Source: an uncultured Clostridia bacterium (GTDB lineage Bacteria > Bacillota > Clostridia > TANB77 > CAG-508). Taken from it: a stretch of DNA of 63,306 bases. The position numbers and the translations under genes are program-made. This document shows, piece after piece, positions 43,036 to 52,698 of the stretch. Below the pieces are notes generated by a model. The model did no database searches. It saw only the letters and a list, made by a program, of their open reading frames with translations, and was not told the origin of the DNA. The stretch is taken from NCBI GenBank assembly GCA_944387435.1, contig CALXEW010000008.1, positions 1 through 63,306 of the forward strand, in the 5' to 3' direction. Every line of letters starts with the position of its first letter. Within the stretch, counting starts at the first letter, position 1.

Positions 43036-43917
43036 ATGGAAAGACAATTAAAACAATTTTTTGAATTTTTAGAAAATGAAAAGAAATTATCAGACAACAC
43101 ATTACAATCATATAAAAGAGACTTAAAGCAATTTAGAAAATTTTTAGAGTCATATAGTCTTCATTATAATAAAGTAAACGAAGAAGATATAAACTTATAT
43201 ATTAAAGAATTACAAGAAAATGGTAAAAAGGCGTCTAGTATATCTAGGGCCATTGCATCAATTAGATCATTCTATCAATATGTATTAAAAAGAAAAAAAA
43301 TAAAAAGAAATCCAACTGCAAATATAAAATCACCTAAAATTGAAAAAAGAGTTCCAAGCGTATTAACATCAAAGGAAGTTGAATTATTATTAGACCAACC
43401 AAAAGATGTTGATTTAAAGGGAACTCGTGATAAAGCAATGCTGGAATTTGCATATGCCACAGGAATGAGAGTTACAGAGATTATTTCATTAGACATTGAC
43501 AATGTGAATCTAGATGAAGGATATGTTACATGTAAAACTGGAAATAAACAAAGAACTATACCACTTGGAACAATGGCTCTAAATGCATTAAAAGAATATA
43601 TAGAAGATGCAAGGGATATATTAATTAAAGACGAAAATCAAAAAGCTTTATTTGTTAATGTAAACGGAGGAAGATTAACAAGACAAGGATTCTGGAAAAT
43701 AATTAAATATTATAAAGAACAAGCTCATATAACTAAAGATATTACACCACATGTTTTAAGACATTCTTTTGCTACACACTTGTTACAAAATGGAGCAGAT
43801 TTAAAAGCAATACAGACAATGCTTGGACACTCAGATATATCTTCTACACAAGTATATATGCAATTCCAAGATGGAGGATTAAAAGATATTTATAAAAAAG
43901 CTCATCCAAGAGCATAA
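43036..43917 (+). CDS. xerD: Tyrosine recombinase XerD
   Basis: Resolves chromosome dimers at dif. The 293-residue protein has the N-terminal SAM-like domain and the catalytic residues: arginine in ATGMRVTE, lysine in the CKTGNKQR hairpin, HVLRHSFATHLL, LGHSDISST and tyrosine in QVYMQF. It starts with GTG-less ATG after GGGGTAGG. It is chromosomal rather than phage-like, judged by length and its place after spoIIM. Confidence 0.92.
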   Translation: MERQLKQFFEFLENEKKLSDNTLQSYKRDLKQFRKFLESYSLHYNKVNEEDINLYIKELQENGKKASSISRAIASIRSFYQYVLKRKKIKRNPTANIKSPKIEKRVPSVLTSKEVELLLDQPKDVDLKGTRDKAMLEFAYATGMRVTEIISLDIDNVNLDEGYVTCKTGNKQRTIPLGTMALNALKEYIEDARDILIKDENQKALFVNVNGGRLTRQGFWKIIKYYKEQAHITKDITPHVLRHSFATHLLQNGADLKAIQTMLGHSDISSTQVYMQFQDGGLKDIYKKAHPRA

Positions 43918-44038
43918 AATATAGGCTACTATGTTATTCATAGTAGTTTTTTCTTGAAATTTTTGGAAATATGTGATATAATAATTTCTATCATTGTAGG
44001 TTGCCGATTGCAGCATAGGGCTGCAGAGAGGAGGACAA

Positions 44039-44449
44039 ATGTCCACGGCAATGCAAATCATCGAAAAGGCCAATCGGGAGGGGAAGGGAATCGTAATAAT
44101 CGTTTCCGGTGCCGAAAAGATGGGGACAAGAATCCCTATCCGCGTACGGTTCAAGAACAGCCAAAAGAATGGTGCTGTTCAAGAGACTGATTCTCATGGT
44201 GAGGAACTCACCCTTGAGTTGAGTCTACACAATGGGACCGATAAGTTCGCACGTATTTGTGGTGCGGAAAACACAAAGGTAAGGGTCTCTGAGTTCTTGT
44301 TCACTGATTCAGTGAAGGAAGGAATGAAGGCCTATGCCTTTCTTTCGGCTCATGTGTTTACCAGTCTTGACGAGGTAGAAAATCCTCAGACGAACGGGAT
44401 TCCGTTCATACCAGAGGCTCACGGAGACCATCATGGAAACGAGTGGTAA
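44039..44449 (+). CDS. Orphan cassette protein C7 (136 aa, unknown)
   Basis: ATG 44039 follows AGAGAGGAGG. The protein is soluble, beta-rich (GIVIIVSGAEKMGTRIPIRVRF) and ends in a histidine-rich EAHGDHHGNEW tail that might bind metal. I do not recognise it. TATAAT at 43977-43982 (TGTGATATAATA) drives a leader with a CCGATTGCAG/CTGCAG hairpin, and a terminator follows. It is among the most GC-rich stretches in the window, with codons such as CGG, GGG, CGC and ACC, between the AT-rich xerD and pssD-like genes. Confidence 0.8.
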   Translation: MSTAMQIIEKANREGKGIVIIVSGAEKMGTRIPIRVRFKNSQKNGAVQETDSHGEELTLELSLHNGTDKFARICGAENTKVRVSEFLFTDSVKEGMKAYAFLSAHVFTSLDEVENPQTNGIPFIPEAHGDHHGNEW

Positions 44450-44478
44450 CCTTTAACCCAAACTAAGCCTTTTCCAAG

Positions 44479-44527
44479 TAGACCAGTAAGTGTTTGAAAG
44501 AACATTTGCTGGTCTATCTATGTTTTT
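44479..44527 (+). terminator. Terminator of cassette C7
   Basis: TAGACCAGTAA-TGTT pairs with AACA-TTGCTGGTCTA, followed by TGTTTTT. Confidence 0.8.
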
Positions 44528-44595
44528 GTGGTTTTTACTAGACATAAACTGAAAAAAAAGATATAATATGATTATTAAAAAGTAGGGTGTAGAAA

Positions 44596-45072
44596 ATGAA
44601 GAAAAAAGTATTATTCATATCAAGTACAGGAGGGCATTTAAGTGAAATGCTACAATTATCTTCCTTATTTGAAAAATATGATTATCATATAGTAACAGAA
44701 AAAGATAAAGCAAATGAGGCTTTAAAAGAAAAATATGGTGATAAAATAGATTTTTTACCATATGGCACAAGAAGTAAATTATTTAGTTATATATTTAAGT
44801 ATTTTTATTTATGCTTAAAAACAATATATTTTTATTTCAAATTAAAACCTAAAGTGATAATAACAACTGGAACTCATACAGCTGGACCAATGTGTATAAT
44901 AGGAAAGATATTTGGAAGTAAAATAATATATATAGAAACATTTGCAAATAGAAATAAGAAAACAGCAACAGGAAGGCTAATTTATCCAATTGCTGATTTA
45001 TTTATAGTGCAGTGGGAGGAAATGCTTAAGCTTTATCCTAAAGCTGTTTATGGAGGTTCAATTTATCAATGA
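44596..45072 (+). CDS. pssD: Alg14/PssD-like glycosyltransferase subunit
   Basis: The membrane-associated half of a split GT28-type glycosyltransferase for surface polysaccharide. The 158-residue protein opens FISSTGGHLSEMLQL and has IITTGTHTAGPM and IIYIETFANR, typical of PssD/CpsF and eukaryotic Alg14. A hydrophobic segment (FSYIFKYFYLCLKTIYFYF) would contact the membrane. It overlaps its partner gene by four bases, the usual arrangement for the pair. Confidence 0.88.
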   Translation: MKKKVLFISSTGGHLSEMLQLSSLFEKYDYHIVTEKDKANEALKEKYGDKIDFLPYGTRSKLFSYIFKYFYLCLKTIYFYFKLKPKVIITTGTHTAGPMCIIGKIFGSKIIYIETFANRNKKTATGRLIYPIADLFIVQWEEMLKLYPKAVYGGSIYQ

Positions 45073-45551
45073 TATTAGTTATGTTAGGAACACAAAATAA
45101 TAGTTTCCATAGATTATTAGAAGAAATAGATAAATTAATAGAAAAAAAGGTTATAAAAGAAGAGGTAATTGTTCAAGCAGGATATACCAAATATTTATCA
45201 AACAATATGAAAATATTTACTTTAATTCCACAAGAAAAGCTAGAAAAATATCAAGAAGAAGCAAATTTAATAATAACTCATGGTGGAGTAGGTTCAATAA
45301 TTGGTTCAATAAAAAAAGGAAAAAAAGTAATTGCAGTACCAAGACTACATAAATATGGTGAACATGTAAATGACCATCAAAAACAAATAATAGAGTCTTT
45401 TGATAATAATGGCTATATAATAGGAATTCATGATGTGTCTGAATTAGGTTTAGCAATTGAAAGGTCAAAAAAATTTATACCAAAAGAGTATAAAGCAAAT
45501 AATGAAAAAATGTTATCAATAATAGAGAAATTTATTGACAGTATAAAATAG
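45069..45551 (+). CDS. pssE: Alg13/PssE-like glycosyltransferase catalytic subunit
   Basis: The nucleotide-sugar-binding half of the same enzyme. The 160-residue protein has VMLGTQNNSFHRLL, IITHGGVGSIIGSI and VPRLHKYGEHVNDHQ, the UDP-sugar binding blocks of GT28 C-terminal domains. Its ATG overlaps the stop of pssD (ATGA), so translation is coupled. The following LTA-synthase-like gene suggests a surface-glycopolymer operon. Confidence 0.88.
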   Translation: MILVMLGTQNNSFHRLLEEIDKLIEKKVIKEEVIVQAGYTKYLSNNMKIFTLIPQEKLEKYQEEANLIITHGGVGSIIGSIKKGKKVIAVPRLHKYGEHVNDHQKQIIESFDNNGYIIGIHDVSELGLAIERSKKFIPKEYKANNEKMLSIIEKFIDSIK

Positions 45552-45570
45552 AAGATAAGGAAGTAATAGT

Positions 45571-47496
45571 TTGGAAAATAAAAAAATAGTAAATAAAGAA
45601 ATAAAAATAAATAAAGAAAAAATTCTAGAAATAGTAAATAAATTTTTTAACTCTATCTGGTTTCCAATATTTATAGGAGTTATATTATTATTAAAAACAA
45701 TATTCTTTTATAATGATACAATAACAATAAGAGAGAGCATAGATAAAAATCTTGTTTTTGGAACAAGTATATTTATAGTAACATTTATATGTATAATATG
45801 TGTTTTACCTAATAAAGCAAGGACAATATCTACAATAGTATTGAATTTACTACTTAGCATATTACTTGTGAGTGACAATTTATATTATACTTATTCAAGT
45901 TCTGTATTATCAATTGCTCAAATGACAAATCTTCAATATGGTGAAGAGATAATGGGAACAATTCCAATGCTAGTTGAATTCAGTCAAATATTATATTTTG
46001 TTGATATAATCTTAATTGCATTATTATTATTAACAAAAATATTAAAAATAGAAAAAAAGAAAAAAGCGAATTGGAAAATAAATTTATTAAGGATTGCATC
46101 AGGAATAGTAGCTATTTATTTATTTTTTACAATAGATGCTAAATATGTAGAACAAGCAGGAGAAGATCCGTATAACAAAGATACACAAGTAAAAAAGGGA
46201 ACAATTTATGGGTATCATATATCAGATATTGAGAGTTTAATTAATATAAAGAAAAGTGCAAAATATGATAATAAAGAAGAGTTATTAGAAGATTATGAGG
46301 AACTAAAAGCAGAATATTTTGAGAAGTATGGAAAAAGTAATTATAATTTAGAAGGGATTGCGAAAAATAAAAATGTTATAATATTACAATTAGAATCAAT
46401 TCAGGAATTTGTAATAAATAAAACAATAAATGGTAAAGAAATAACTCCAAATTTAAATAAATTTATAGATGAAAATATAGAATTTTCGAATATGTTCATG
46501 CAAAGTTATTCAACAACTGCAGATTCGGAATTCTCAGCAGTAACGTCTTTATATCCTATGGAAAACGGTATGTCATATAGTAGATATTATTCAAATAAAT
46601 ATGACGATATATTTACAATGTTTAAAAATGTAGGGTATGATACTTCATATATGCATGGAAATTATGGATATTTTTGGAATAGAGGAAATGTATATAAGTC
46701 ATTTGAAGTTAATCATTTAGAATTAAAAGATGCATTTGAAGATATATCAGAAAATATAATGGGATATTTATCAGATGAATTATTATATAAACAAGCAGTA
46801 GAAAAATTAAAAACATACGATATGCCATTTTTCTCATTTATAGTATCAGCATCATCACACACAGGATTTACCCTAGATGGTTTAGAAGATAGAAGTAAAG
46901 TTAATATAGATGTTGGAAAATATAAAGGTACTTTCTTTGGAAACTACTTAGAGTCTGTTAATTATGCAGATTACGCTTTTGGAACATTTATAGAAGAATT
47001 AAAAAAAGCAAATTTATATGACGATACGATTATTTTAATATATGGAGACCATAATGGAATAGACATGTATAATGAAGAATTATTAGATTTCTTAAAACAA
47101 ACAAATCCTAATCTTAATGATGTAGATATAAAATTAAATTATATAAGAGTAGCTTGTAGCATGAAAATACCTGGTATAAAAAATTTAACAATAGAAAAAC
47201 CAGTAAATAAGTTAGATATAGAGCCAACATTTGAATATTTAATAAATGGACAAGCAGGAGTAAGTCTTGGAACTAATATGTTTGCAAGAAAAGACTTTGT
47301 TTCTTTAAATAACAAAAGAATTGTGACAAGTAGATATTATTATGACGAAAAATGGTTTAGAAGAATTGATGGAACAGAAGTAGATTTAGAAGCGATTCCA
47401 GAGGATGAAAAAGAGTTATTAGATGAGTATTATAATTATATGGAAAGAGAACTAGATATATCGACTTCAATAAGTATAAATAATTTATTAAAATAA
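45571..47496 (+). CDS. LTA synthase-like membrane sulfatase/phosphoglycerol transferase
   Basis: Probably transfers glycerol-phosphate from phosphatidylglycerol to a surface polymer. The 641-residue protein has an N-terminal region with five membrane helices (residues 27-180) and an extracellular sulfatase domain: VIILQLESIQEF (metal ligand glutamate), STTADSEF (nucleophilic threonine), MHGNYGYFWNR, SSHTGF and IYGDHNG. It uses a TTG start after AAGGAAG. It closes the pssD-pssE cluster. Confidence 0.9.
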   Translation: MENKKIVNKEIKINKEKILEIVNKFFNSIWFPIFIGVILLLKTIFFYNDTITIRESIDKNLVFGTSIFIVTFICIICVLPNKARTISTIVLNLLLSILLVSDNLYYTYSSSVLSIAQMTNLQYGEEIMGTIPMLVEFSQILYFVDIILIALLLLTKILKIEKKKKANWKINLLRIASGIVAIYLFFTIDAKYVEQAGEDPYNKDTQVKKGTIYGYHISDIESLINIKKSAKYDNKEELLEDYEELKAEYFEKYGKSNYNLEGIAKNKNVIILQLESIQEFVINKTINGKEITPNLNKFIDENIEFSNMFMQSYSTTADSEFSAVTSLYPMENGMSYSRYYSNKYDDIFTMFKNVGYDTSYMHGNYGYFWNRGNVYKSFEVNHLELKDAFEDISENIMGYLSDELLYKQAVEKLKTYDMPFFSFIVSASSHTGFTLDGLEDRSKVNIDVGKYKGTFFGNYLESVNYADYAFGTFIEELKKANLYDDTIILIYGDHNGIDMYNEELLDFLKQTNPNLNDVDIKLNYIRVACSMKIPGIKNLTIEKPVNKLDIEPTFEYLINGQAGVSLGTNMFARKDFVSLNNKRIVTSRYYYDEKWFRRIDGTEVDLEAIPEDEKELLDEYYNYMERELDISTSISINNLLK

Positions 47497-47497
47497 A

Positions 47498-47528
47498 GCT
47501 GTTTTTTAGGACGGGCTTAAAAAACAGC
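47498..47528 (+). other. Inverted repeat between the LTA-synthase-like gene and ruvB
   Basis: GCTGTTTTTTA and a complementary TAAAAAACAGC arm flank a short GC-rich loop (GGACGGGCT). No T tract follows on the + strand, so it is either a weak terminator or an RNA-stability hairpin. Confidence 0.5.
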
Positions 47529-47568
47529 ATTGGAAATAATATAAAAGCTAAATAGAAAGGAAATGGCT

Positions 47569-48576
47569 ATGGAAGAGGATAGAATAATTAGTCCAACGCT
47601 AGAAAATAGTTCAGAGGAAAGATTAGAAAATTCCTTAAGACCTAAGACTTTAGAAGAATATATTGGACAAGATAAAGTAAAAGAAAATATGAAAATATAT
47701 ATAGAATCAGCCAAAAAAAGAAATGAACCATTAGACCATTGCTTATTATATGGCCCACCGGGACTTGGTAAAACAACTTTAGCCAATATTATTGCAAACG
47801 AAATGAATTCGAATTTGAAAGTTACATCAGGGCCAGCAATTGAAAAGCCAGGAGATTTAGCAGCTTTGCTTACTAATTTATCAGAATTTGATGTTTTGTT
47901 TATAGACGAAATTCATAGACTTAGTAAAAGTGTAGAGGAAATATTATATCCAGCTTTAGAGGATTTTACATTAGATATAGTGATTGGAAAAGGTCCAAGT
48001 AGTAGGTCGATTAGATTAGATTTACCAAAATTTACTCTTATAGGAGCAACAACAAAAGCAGGTTCTTTAACTACTCCACTTCGTGATAGATTTGGTATTA
48101 TACATAGATTAGAACTATATTCAACAGAAGATTTAGCAACAATAGTAAGAAGGTCAAGTAAAATATTAGATGTAAATATAGACGAAGAAGCAGCATTAGA
48201 AATTGCAAGAAGGTCAAGAGGAACTCCTAGAGTTGCTAATAGATTGTTAAAAAGAGTAAGAGATTATGCAGTAGTTTTGGGAGACGGACATATTACTTTG
48301 AAAATTGCAAAACATGCATTAAATAAATTAGAAATAGACGAATTAGGGTTAGATGAAATAGATAGAAAATTGTTAGAAACAATGATTGTACAATATGGTG
48401 GTAGAGCAGTTGGAATAGAAGCATTAGCAGCAACTATAGGAGAAGAAATAGATACAATAGAAGATGTTTATGAACCTTATTTAATACAAATAGGGTTTAT
48501 CGCAAGAACTTTAAGAGGAAGAAAAGTATTACCACCAGCATACAAGCATTTAGGATATGAATATTTAGGAATGTGA
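47569..48576 (+). CDS. ruvB: Holliday junction ATP-dependent helicase RuvB
   Basis: Drives branch migration with RuvA. The 335-residue AAA+ ATPase has [12 protein letters not shown], Walker [12 protein letters not shown], Walker [15 protein letters not shown], sensor [18 protein letters not shown] and the [18 protein letters not shown] winged-helix region. ATG 47569 has better spacing from AAGG than ATG 47563. ruvA is not next to it. Confidence 0.97.
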   Translation: MEEDRIISPTLENSSEERLENSLRPKTLEEYIGQDKVKENMKIYIESAKKRNEPLDHCLLYGPPGLGKTTLANIIANEMNSNLKVTSGPAIEKPGDLAALLTNLSEFDVLFIDEIHRLSKSVEEILYPALEDFTLDIVIGKGPSSRSIRLDLPKFTLIGATTKAGSLTTPLRDRFGIIHRLELYSTEDLATIVRRSSKILDVNIDEEAALEIARRSRGTPRVANRLLKRVRDYAVVLGDGHITLKIAKHALNKLEIDELGLDEIDRKLLETMIVQYGGRAVGIEALAATIGEEIDTIEDVYEPYLIQIGFIARTLRGRKVLPPAYKHLGYEYLGM

Positions 48577-48590
48577 AAGGAGAAAGTAAA

Positions 48591-49094
48591 ATGAGTAGTT
48601 TTTATGATAGAGTAAAGGAAATATGTAGTAAATATGAAAAGGTTGCAATGTTCATAGATATGGATGGAACAATAGTAGAATATAATCTTTATCCAGATGG
48701 AGTTATAACACCAGAAGCAAAAGGATTATTTGTAAATAATAAGCCTTTGGAAATAGTTCTTGATAAGTTAAGAAAAATAGAAAAAATAGAAAATATAGAT
48801 TTATATATTTTATCGATGTCAAGAAGTTATATAATAGCAGATGAAAAGAAAATATGGCTAAAAAAATATGCAGACTTTATAGATGAAAATAACTATATAA
48901 TAATAAATAAGGAAGCTGGAGATTATACAACTGAAAATAGAAATCGCATAAAAGCAGACAAGATAATAGAAAAATTAAATCAAGGGTATGATCACGCAAT
49001 CTTTTTAGATGATGATCATAAGGTATTGCAAGGAGCAATGAAATTATTAGGAGATAAATGTGATGAATTCCATGTATCATCAGTAATAATTTAG
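48591..49094 (+). CDS. HAD-superfamily hydrolase-like protein (167 aa)
   Basis: The N-terminal FIDMDGTIVEYN matches HAD motif I (DxDGT), LSMSR stands in for motif II and FLDDDHKVLQGA for motif IV. The cap domain is minimal. It may dephosphorylate a small metabolite. ATG 48591 follows AAAGGAGA and the gene starts 14 bases after ruvB. Confidence 0.78.
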   Translation: MSSFYDRVKEICSKYEKVAMFIDMDGTIVEYNLYPDGVITPEAKGLFVNNKPLEIVLDKLRKIEKIENIDLYILSMSRSYIIADEKKIWLKKYADFIDENNYIIINKEAGDYTTENRNRIKADKIIEKLNQGYDHAIFLDDDHKVLQGAMKLLGDKCDEFHVSSVII

Positions 49095-49110
49095 AGTTAG
49101 AGGGAAATCG

Positions 49111-50820
49111 ATGTTTTTAGAGAAGATAAAAAATAACTATAAAACGTTAATGATTGTTGCAGGTATTAATGTTTTAGTATTTGCTGTAGTAAATCTTATA
49201 TTTGATATAAAATATGAACAAGTTGATGATTTTATTATATATAATCTATATTCGGGATTAGATGGGACGTATAATGTTCATGGTGTTTATATTCATCCAG
49301 CTTTGTGTTTTATATTAGGTATGTTTTTTAGAATTCTACCAATGGTAAATTGGCATACGATGTTTTTACTTGCAATGCAATTTATTTGCTTTACTATAAT
49401 AGGAACTTTAATAATAAGAAAAAACAACAGTAAAATTTCTTATATATTATATGTATTGTTTGTAAGTATATGTTATACTTCATTATTACAATTGATACAA
49501 TATACATCTGTTGCATCACTTTTAATATTAACAGCTTTTTTTGTGATGATGGATTATATAGAAAGAGAAAAACAAGGAAGAAAATATATAATTTGTTCTG
49601 CTATTATTTTTACATTAGGAATAATGACAAGAATGCAATCATTATTAATAATAGCACCATTTTTTGCATTATACTTTGTACATAATTTAGTTTTATTTAT
49701 AAGAAAAAAAGTAGAAAAAGAAAAAATAATAAAAATACTAAAAAATTATCTATTATTTGGAATTTTGACTGTTGTAGTATATGTGTCAAATTATATGTTT
49801 TATAATAATGAAACTTACAAAAACTACAATGAATTCAATGAACTAAGAACTATTTTGCAAGATAATTCTTATGTTTCATATGAAGAAAACAAAGAGATTT
49901 TTGACGAGATAGGATGGTCTGAAAATGATCATTATCTGTTCTATACCTTTAATTTTGGAGATGAGAACGTTTATAGTAAAGAAAATTTGCAAAAAATAGT
50001 AGATTATAAAAAGAGTCAAGGTGACCTTTACAATTATGAGTTTAAATTAGATAATATTGTAAATGATTTAATAGACCAAATGAGAAATACAAATCCATAC
50101 ATTTCTATAATGTTCTTAGGAAGTTTCTTAGTTGCAATTTACACAAATAATAAAAATAGAGGTTATATAATATCAATATTTTTTGTAACACTTGCAGTAA
50201 ATTGTATATTTATTGTAATGAATAGAAGTATGCATAGAGTTGTAATACCAGAATATATCTTGGGTACAGCCATGTTTTTATATTTTATAAAATATAAAGA
50301 AAAGGTAGATAATGAAAAGACTAATGTGATAAAAGTAATTTCAATATTTATAGCAATTACAACAGTAATATTTGCAGGAGGGGTATATCAATTTAATTAT
50401 CATTTAGAAGATTATAGTAACTATAAAGATGTTATTGAATATACAAATTCACATAAGGAAAATGTATATTTGTATACAGTGCCAGCACTTCAATTTAGGT
50501 ATTTAACATACTCCGTATATGAAATGCCACCTGAAGGAGCTTTTTCAAATTTAAGAGTTATGGGTGGATGGGATATGTATACTGAGAATTATTATGACTT
50601 TAAAGATAGATATGGTTTAGATGGCACATTCTTAGATTTATTAAAAGAAAATGTTTATTTAATAGATGGAGATGTTACATGGTCTGGAAACTATTATGAA
50701 GATTATAAGAAACATATAATTTTATTCATTAAAGAACATTACGATATAGATGTATCTTATGAATTAGTAGAAACTTTTGATAATATATATATTTATAAAT
50801 TGTATAAAGTAGCAGAATAG
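49111..50820 (+). CDS. Polytopic membrane protein, GT-C glycosyltransferase-like (569 aa)
   Basis: About eleven membrane helices occupy residues 12-420, with a C-terminal soluble domain of 140 residues. An aspartate pair in the first outer loop (YEQVDDFIIYNL) is placed as in GT-C lipid-sugar transferases. Possible role: adding a sugar from a polyprenyl carrier to surface polymers. The family is not securely recognised. A terminator hairpin overlaps its stop codon. Confidence 0.55.
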   Translation: MFLEKIKNNYKTLMIVAGINVLVFAVVNLIFDIKYEQVDDFIIYNLYSGLDGTYNVHGVYIHPALCFILGMFFRILPMVNWHTMFLLAMQFICFTIIGTLIIRKNNSKISYILYVLFVSICYTSLLQLIQYTSVASLLILTAFFVMMDYIEREKQGRKYIICSAIIFTLGIMTRMQSLLIIAPFFALYFVHNLVLFIRKKVEKEKIIKILKNYLLFGILTVVVYVSNYMFYNNETYKNYNEFNELRTILQDNSYVSYEENKEIFDEIGWSENDHYLFYTFNFGDENVYSKENLQKIVDYKKSQGDLYNYEFKLDNIVNDLIDQMRNTNPYISIMFLGSFLVAIYTNNKNRGYIISIFFVTLAVNCIFIVMNRSMHRVVIPEYILGTAMFLYFIKYKEKVDNEKTNVIKVISIFIAITTVIFAGGVYQFNYHLEDYSNYKDVIEYTNSHKENVYLYTVPALQFRYLTYSVYEMPPEGAFSNLRVMGGWDMYTENYYDFKDRYGLDGTFLDLLKENVYLIDGDVTWSGNYYEDYKKHIILFIKEHYDIDVSYELVETFDNIYIYKLYKVAE

Positions 50821-50836
50821 AAACTGCTACTTTATT
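50809..50836 (+). terminator. Terminator overlapping the stop of the GT-C-like gene
   Basis: GTAGCAG pairs with CTGCTAC, followed by TTTATT. Confidence 0.75.
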
Positions 50837-50912
50837 ATGTTTTAAGGCTGGAAAAATCAATGAAAATATGATATAGTAATATACATAAATAATATAAAAG
50901 GAAGTAGAAAAA

Positions 50913-51473
50913 ATGAAATTATTATTACATACTTGTTGTGCACCATGTAGTGTATATTGTATTGATGAACTAAGAAGTGAAAATATAGAACCAACTGTAT
51001 ATTGGTTTAATCCAAATATACACCCATATATGGAATACAAAGCAAGGAGAGATTGTTTAAAAGAATATACTAAAAGTATAAACGTAGAAGCTATATTTGA
51101 AGAAAATTATGGATTAGATGATTTTTGTAAAAATGTATCAAATAAATTAGATACAAGATGTCAAGATTATTGTTATCCAGTTCGTTTAGAACAAACTGCA
51201 AAATATGCAAAAGAACATGGATTTGATATTATATCAACAACTCTTTTAGTTAGCCCATATCAAAAGCATGATATAATAAAAGAATTAGGAGAAGTGATAG
51301 CTAAAAAATATGGTGTAGAATTTTTATATAGAGATTTTAGAGTTGGATTTAGAGAAGGACAAGCAAAAGCAAGAGAAATAGGACTTTATATGCAAAAATA
51401 TTGTGGATGTATTTTTTCAGAAGAAGATAGATATAAAAAGAAGATTGAAAAAGATATGAACAAAAATAAGTAA
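50913..51473 (+). CDS. queH: Epoxyqueuosine reductase QueH
   Basis: Last step of queuosine synthesis in tRNA. The 186-residue enzyme has the adjacent-cysteine motif HTCCAPCSVY at the N-terminus, NPNIHPYMEY, LDTRCQDYC and the C-terminal YCGCIFSEEDRY, all metal- or cluster-binding in QueH. It replaces the cobalamin-dependent QueG in many anaerobes. Other queuosine genes are not seen here. Confidence 0.93.
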   Translation: MKLLLHTCCAPCSVYCIDELRSENIEPTVYWFNPNIHPYMEYKARRDCLKEYTKSINVEAIFEENYGLDDFCKNVSNKLDTRCQDYCYPVRLEQTAKYAKEHGFDIISTTLLVSPYQKHDIIKELGEVIAKKYGVEFLYRDFRVGFREGQAKAREIGLYMQKYCGCIFSEEDRYKKKIEKDMNKNK

Positions 51474-51479
51474 AAAGAG

Positions 51480-52496
51480 GTGATTATTATAAATAATATA
51501 GAAAACTTAAGAGATTTAATTATATATCAAAGCCAAAATAATGAAAACATATCAGTTGAAGTTTTATATGATAGTGAAGATTTTTGGCTTACGCAAAAAT
51601 CAATGGCCAAATTATTTAATGTCGAAGTAAATACTATTAATTATCATTTAAAAGAAATTTTTAAATCAAACGAATTAAAAGAAGAATCAGTTATTCGAAA
51701 AATTCGAATAACTGCAAATGATGGTAAAAATTATAATACAAACTTCTATAGTCTAGATGCAATAATAGCAGTAGGATATAGAGTGAATTCAAAAGAGGCA
51801 ACAGATTTTAGAATATGGGCTACAAATACTTTAAAAGAATATATAAAAAAAGGTTTTGTTTTAAATGATGAATTTTTAAAAAACGGACCTAAATTTGGAA
51901 AAGATTATTTTAAAGAATTATTAGAACGTATTCGTTCGATTAGAGCAAGTGAACGTAGAATATGGCAGCAAATAACAGATATATTTGCGGAATGCAGTAT
52001 TGATTATGATAAAGATTCAGAGATAACGCGTAAGTTTTATGCAATGGTACAAAATAAATTTCATTATGCAATTACAGGCAATACAGCAGCAGAAATAATC
52101 TATCAAAATGCAGATCACAAAAAAGAAAATATGGGATTAAAGACTTGGAAAAATTCACCTGATGGAAGAATATTAAAATCTGATGCTATGATTGCTAAAA
52201 ATTATTTAAATGAAAAACAAATAAAAAGGCTAGAAAGAGCGGTTACAGGTTACTTTGATTATATAGAAGATTTAGTAGAAAGAGAAAATATTTTCACGAT
52301 GGAGGAATTCGCAAAAAGTGTAAATGAATTTTTAGAATTTCGTAAATATGATATACTTAAGGATAATGGAAAAATATCAAGAAAACAAGCGGAAGAAAAA
52401 GCAGAAAAGGAATATGAACAATTTAATAAAAAACAAAAAATAGTATCAGATTTTGATAAATTATTATTAGAGGCTAAAAAAATAGAAAATAAATAA
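51480..52496 (+). CDS. RhuM-family protein
   Basis: A 338-residue cytosolic protein of the virulence/RhuM family, often found in accessory DNA beside restriction or toxin genes; its biochemical role is unknown. The family blocks are visible: DFWLTQKSMAKLFNVEVNTI (helix-turn-helix-like), VIRKIRITANDGKNYNTNFYSLDAIIAVGYRVNS, RIWATNTLKEYI and MVQNKFHYAITGNTAAE. The GTG start is six bases after queH and has a poor ribosome site, so the exact start is uncertain. Confidence 0.85.
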   Translation: MIIINNIENLRDLIIYQSQNNENISVEVLYDSEDFWLTQKSMAKLFNVEVNTINYHLKEIFKSNELKEESVIRKIRITANDGKNYNTNFYSLDAIIAVGYRVNSKEATDFRIWATNTLKEYIKKGFVLNDEFLKNGPKFGKDYFKELLERIRSIRASERRIWQQITDIFAECSIDYDKDSEITRKFYAMVQNKFHYAITGNTAAEIIYQNADHKKENMGLKTWKNSPDGRILKSDAMIAKNYLNEKQIKRLERAVTGYFDYIEDLVERENIFTMEEFAKSVNEFLEFRKYDILKDNGKISRKQAEEKAEKEYEQFNKKQKIVSDFDKLLLEAKKIENK

Positions 52497-52533
52497 TAAA
52501 AATGAAGCATTTATAAAAAATAATATCTAAAAC

Positions 52534-52680
52534 TTGTTTAAGGAAAAATATTATTATATAATAAATATGCAATATTTAAGTGTTGGAACGTAATCCACGA
52601 AGGAATTTGTAGAACTAGTACATTGGTTATTAGTATATTGCAAGAGTAAGTAGGCTTTTGCTTGCTTACTCAATTATTTT
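52534..52680 (+). ncRNA. Candidate structured small RNA with promoter and terminator
   Basis: TTGTTT (52534-52539) and TATAAT (52557-52562) are 17 apart. The predicted RNA starts near 52569 with GCAATAT, which pairs with ATATTGC at 52635-52641 and encloses at least one internal hairpin (TGGA-ACGTAA-TCCA). A terminator stem GAGTAAGTAGGC/GCTTGCTTACTC follows at 52644-52671. It encodes no peptide and lies just upstream of the Thg1-like genes. No known RNA family is recognised. Confidence 0.5.
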
Positions 52681-52698
52681 ATAATAAAGAGGAAGAAA

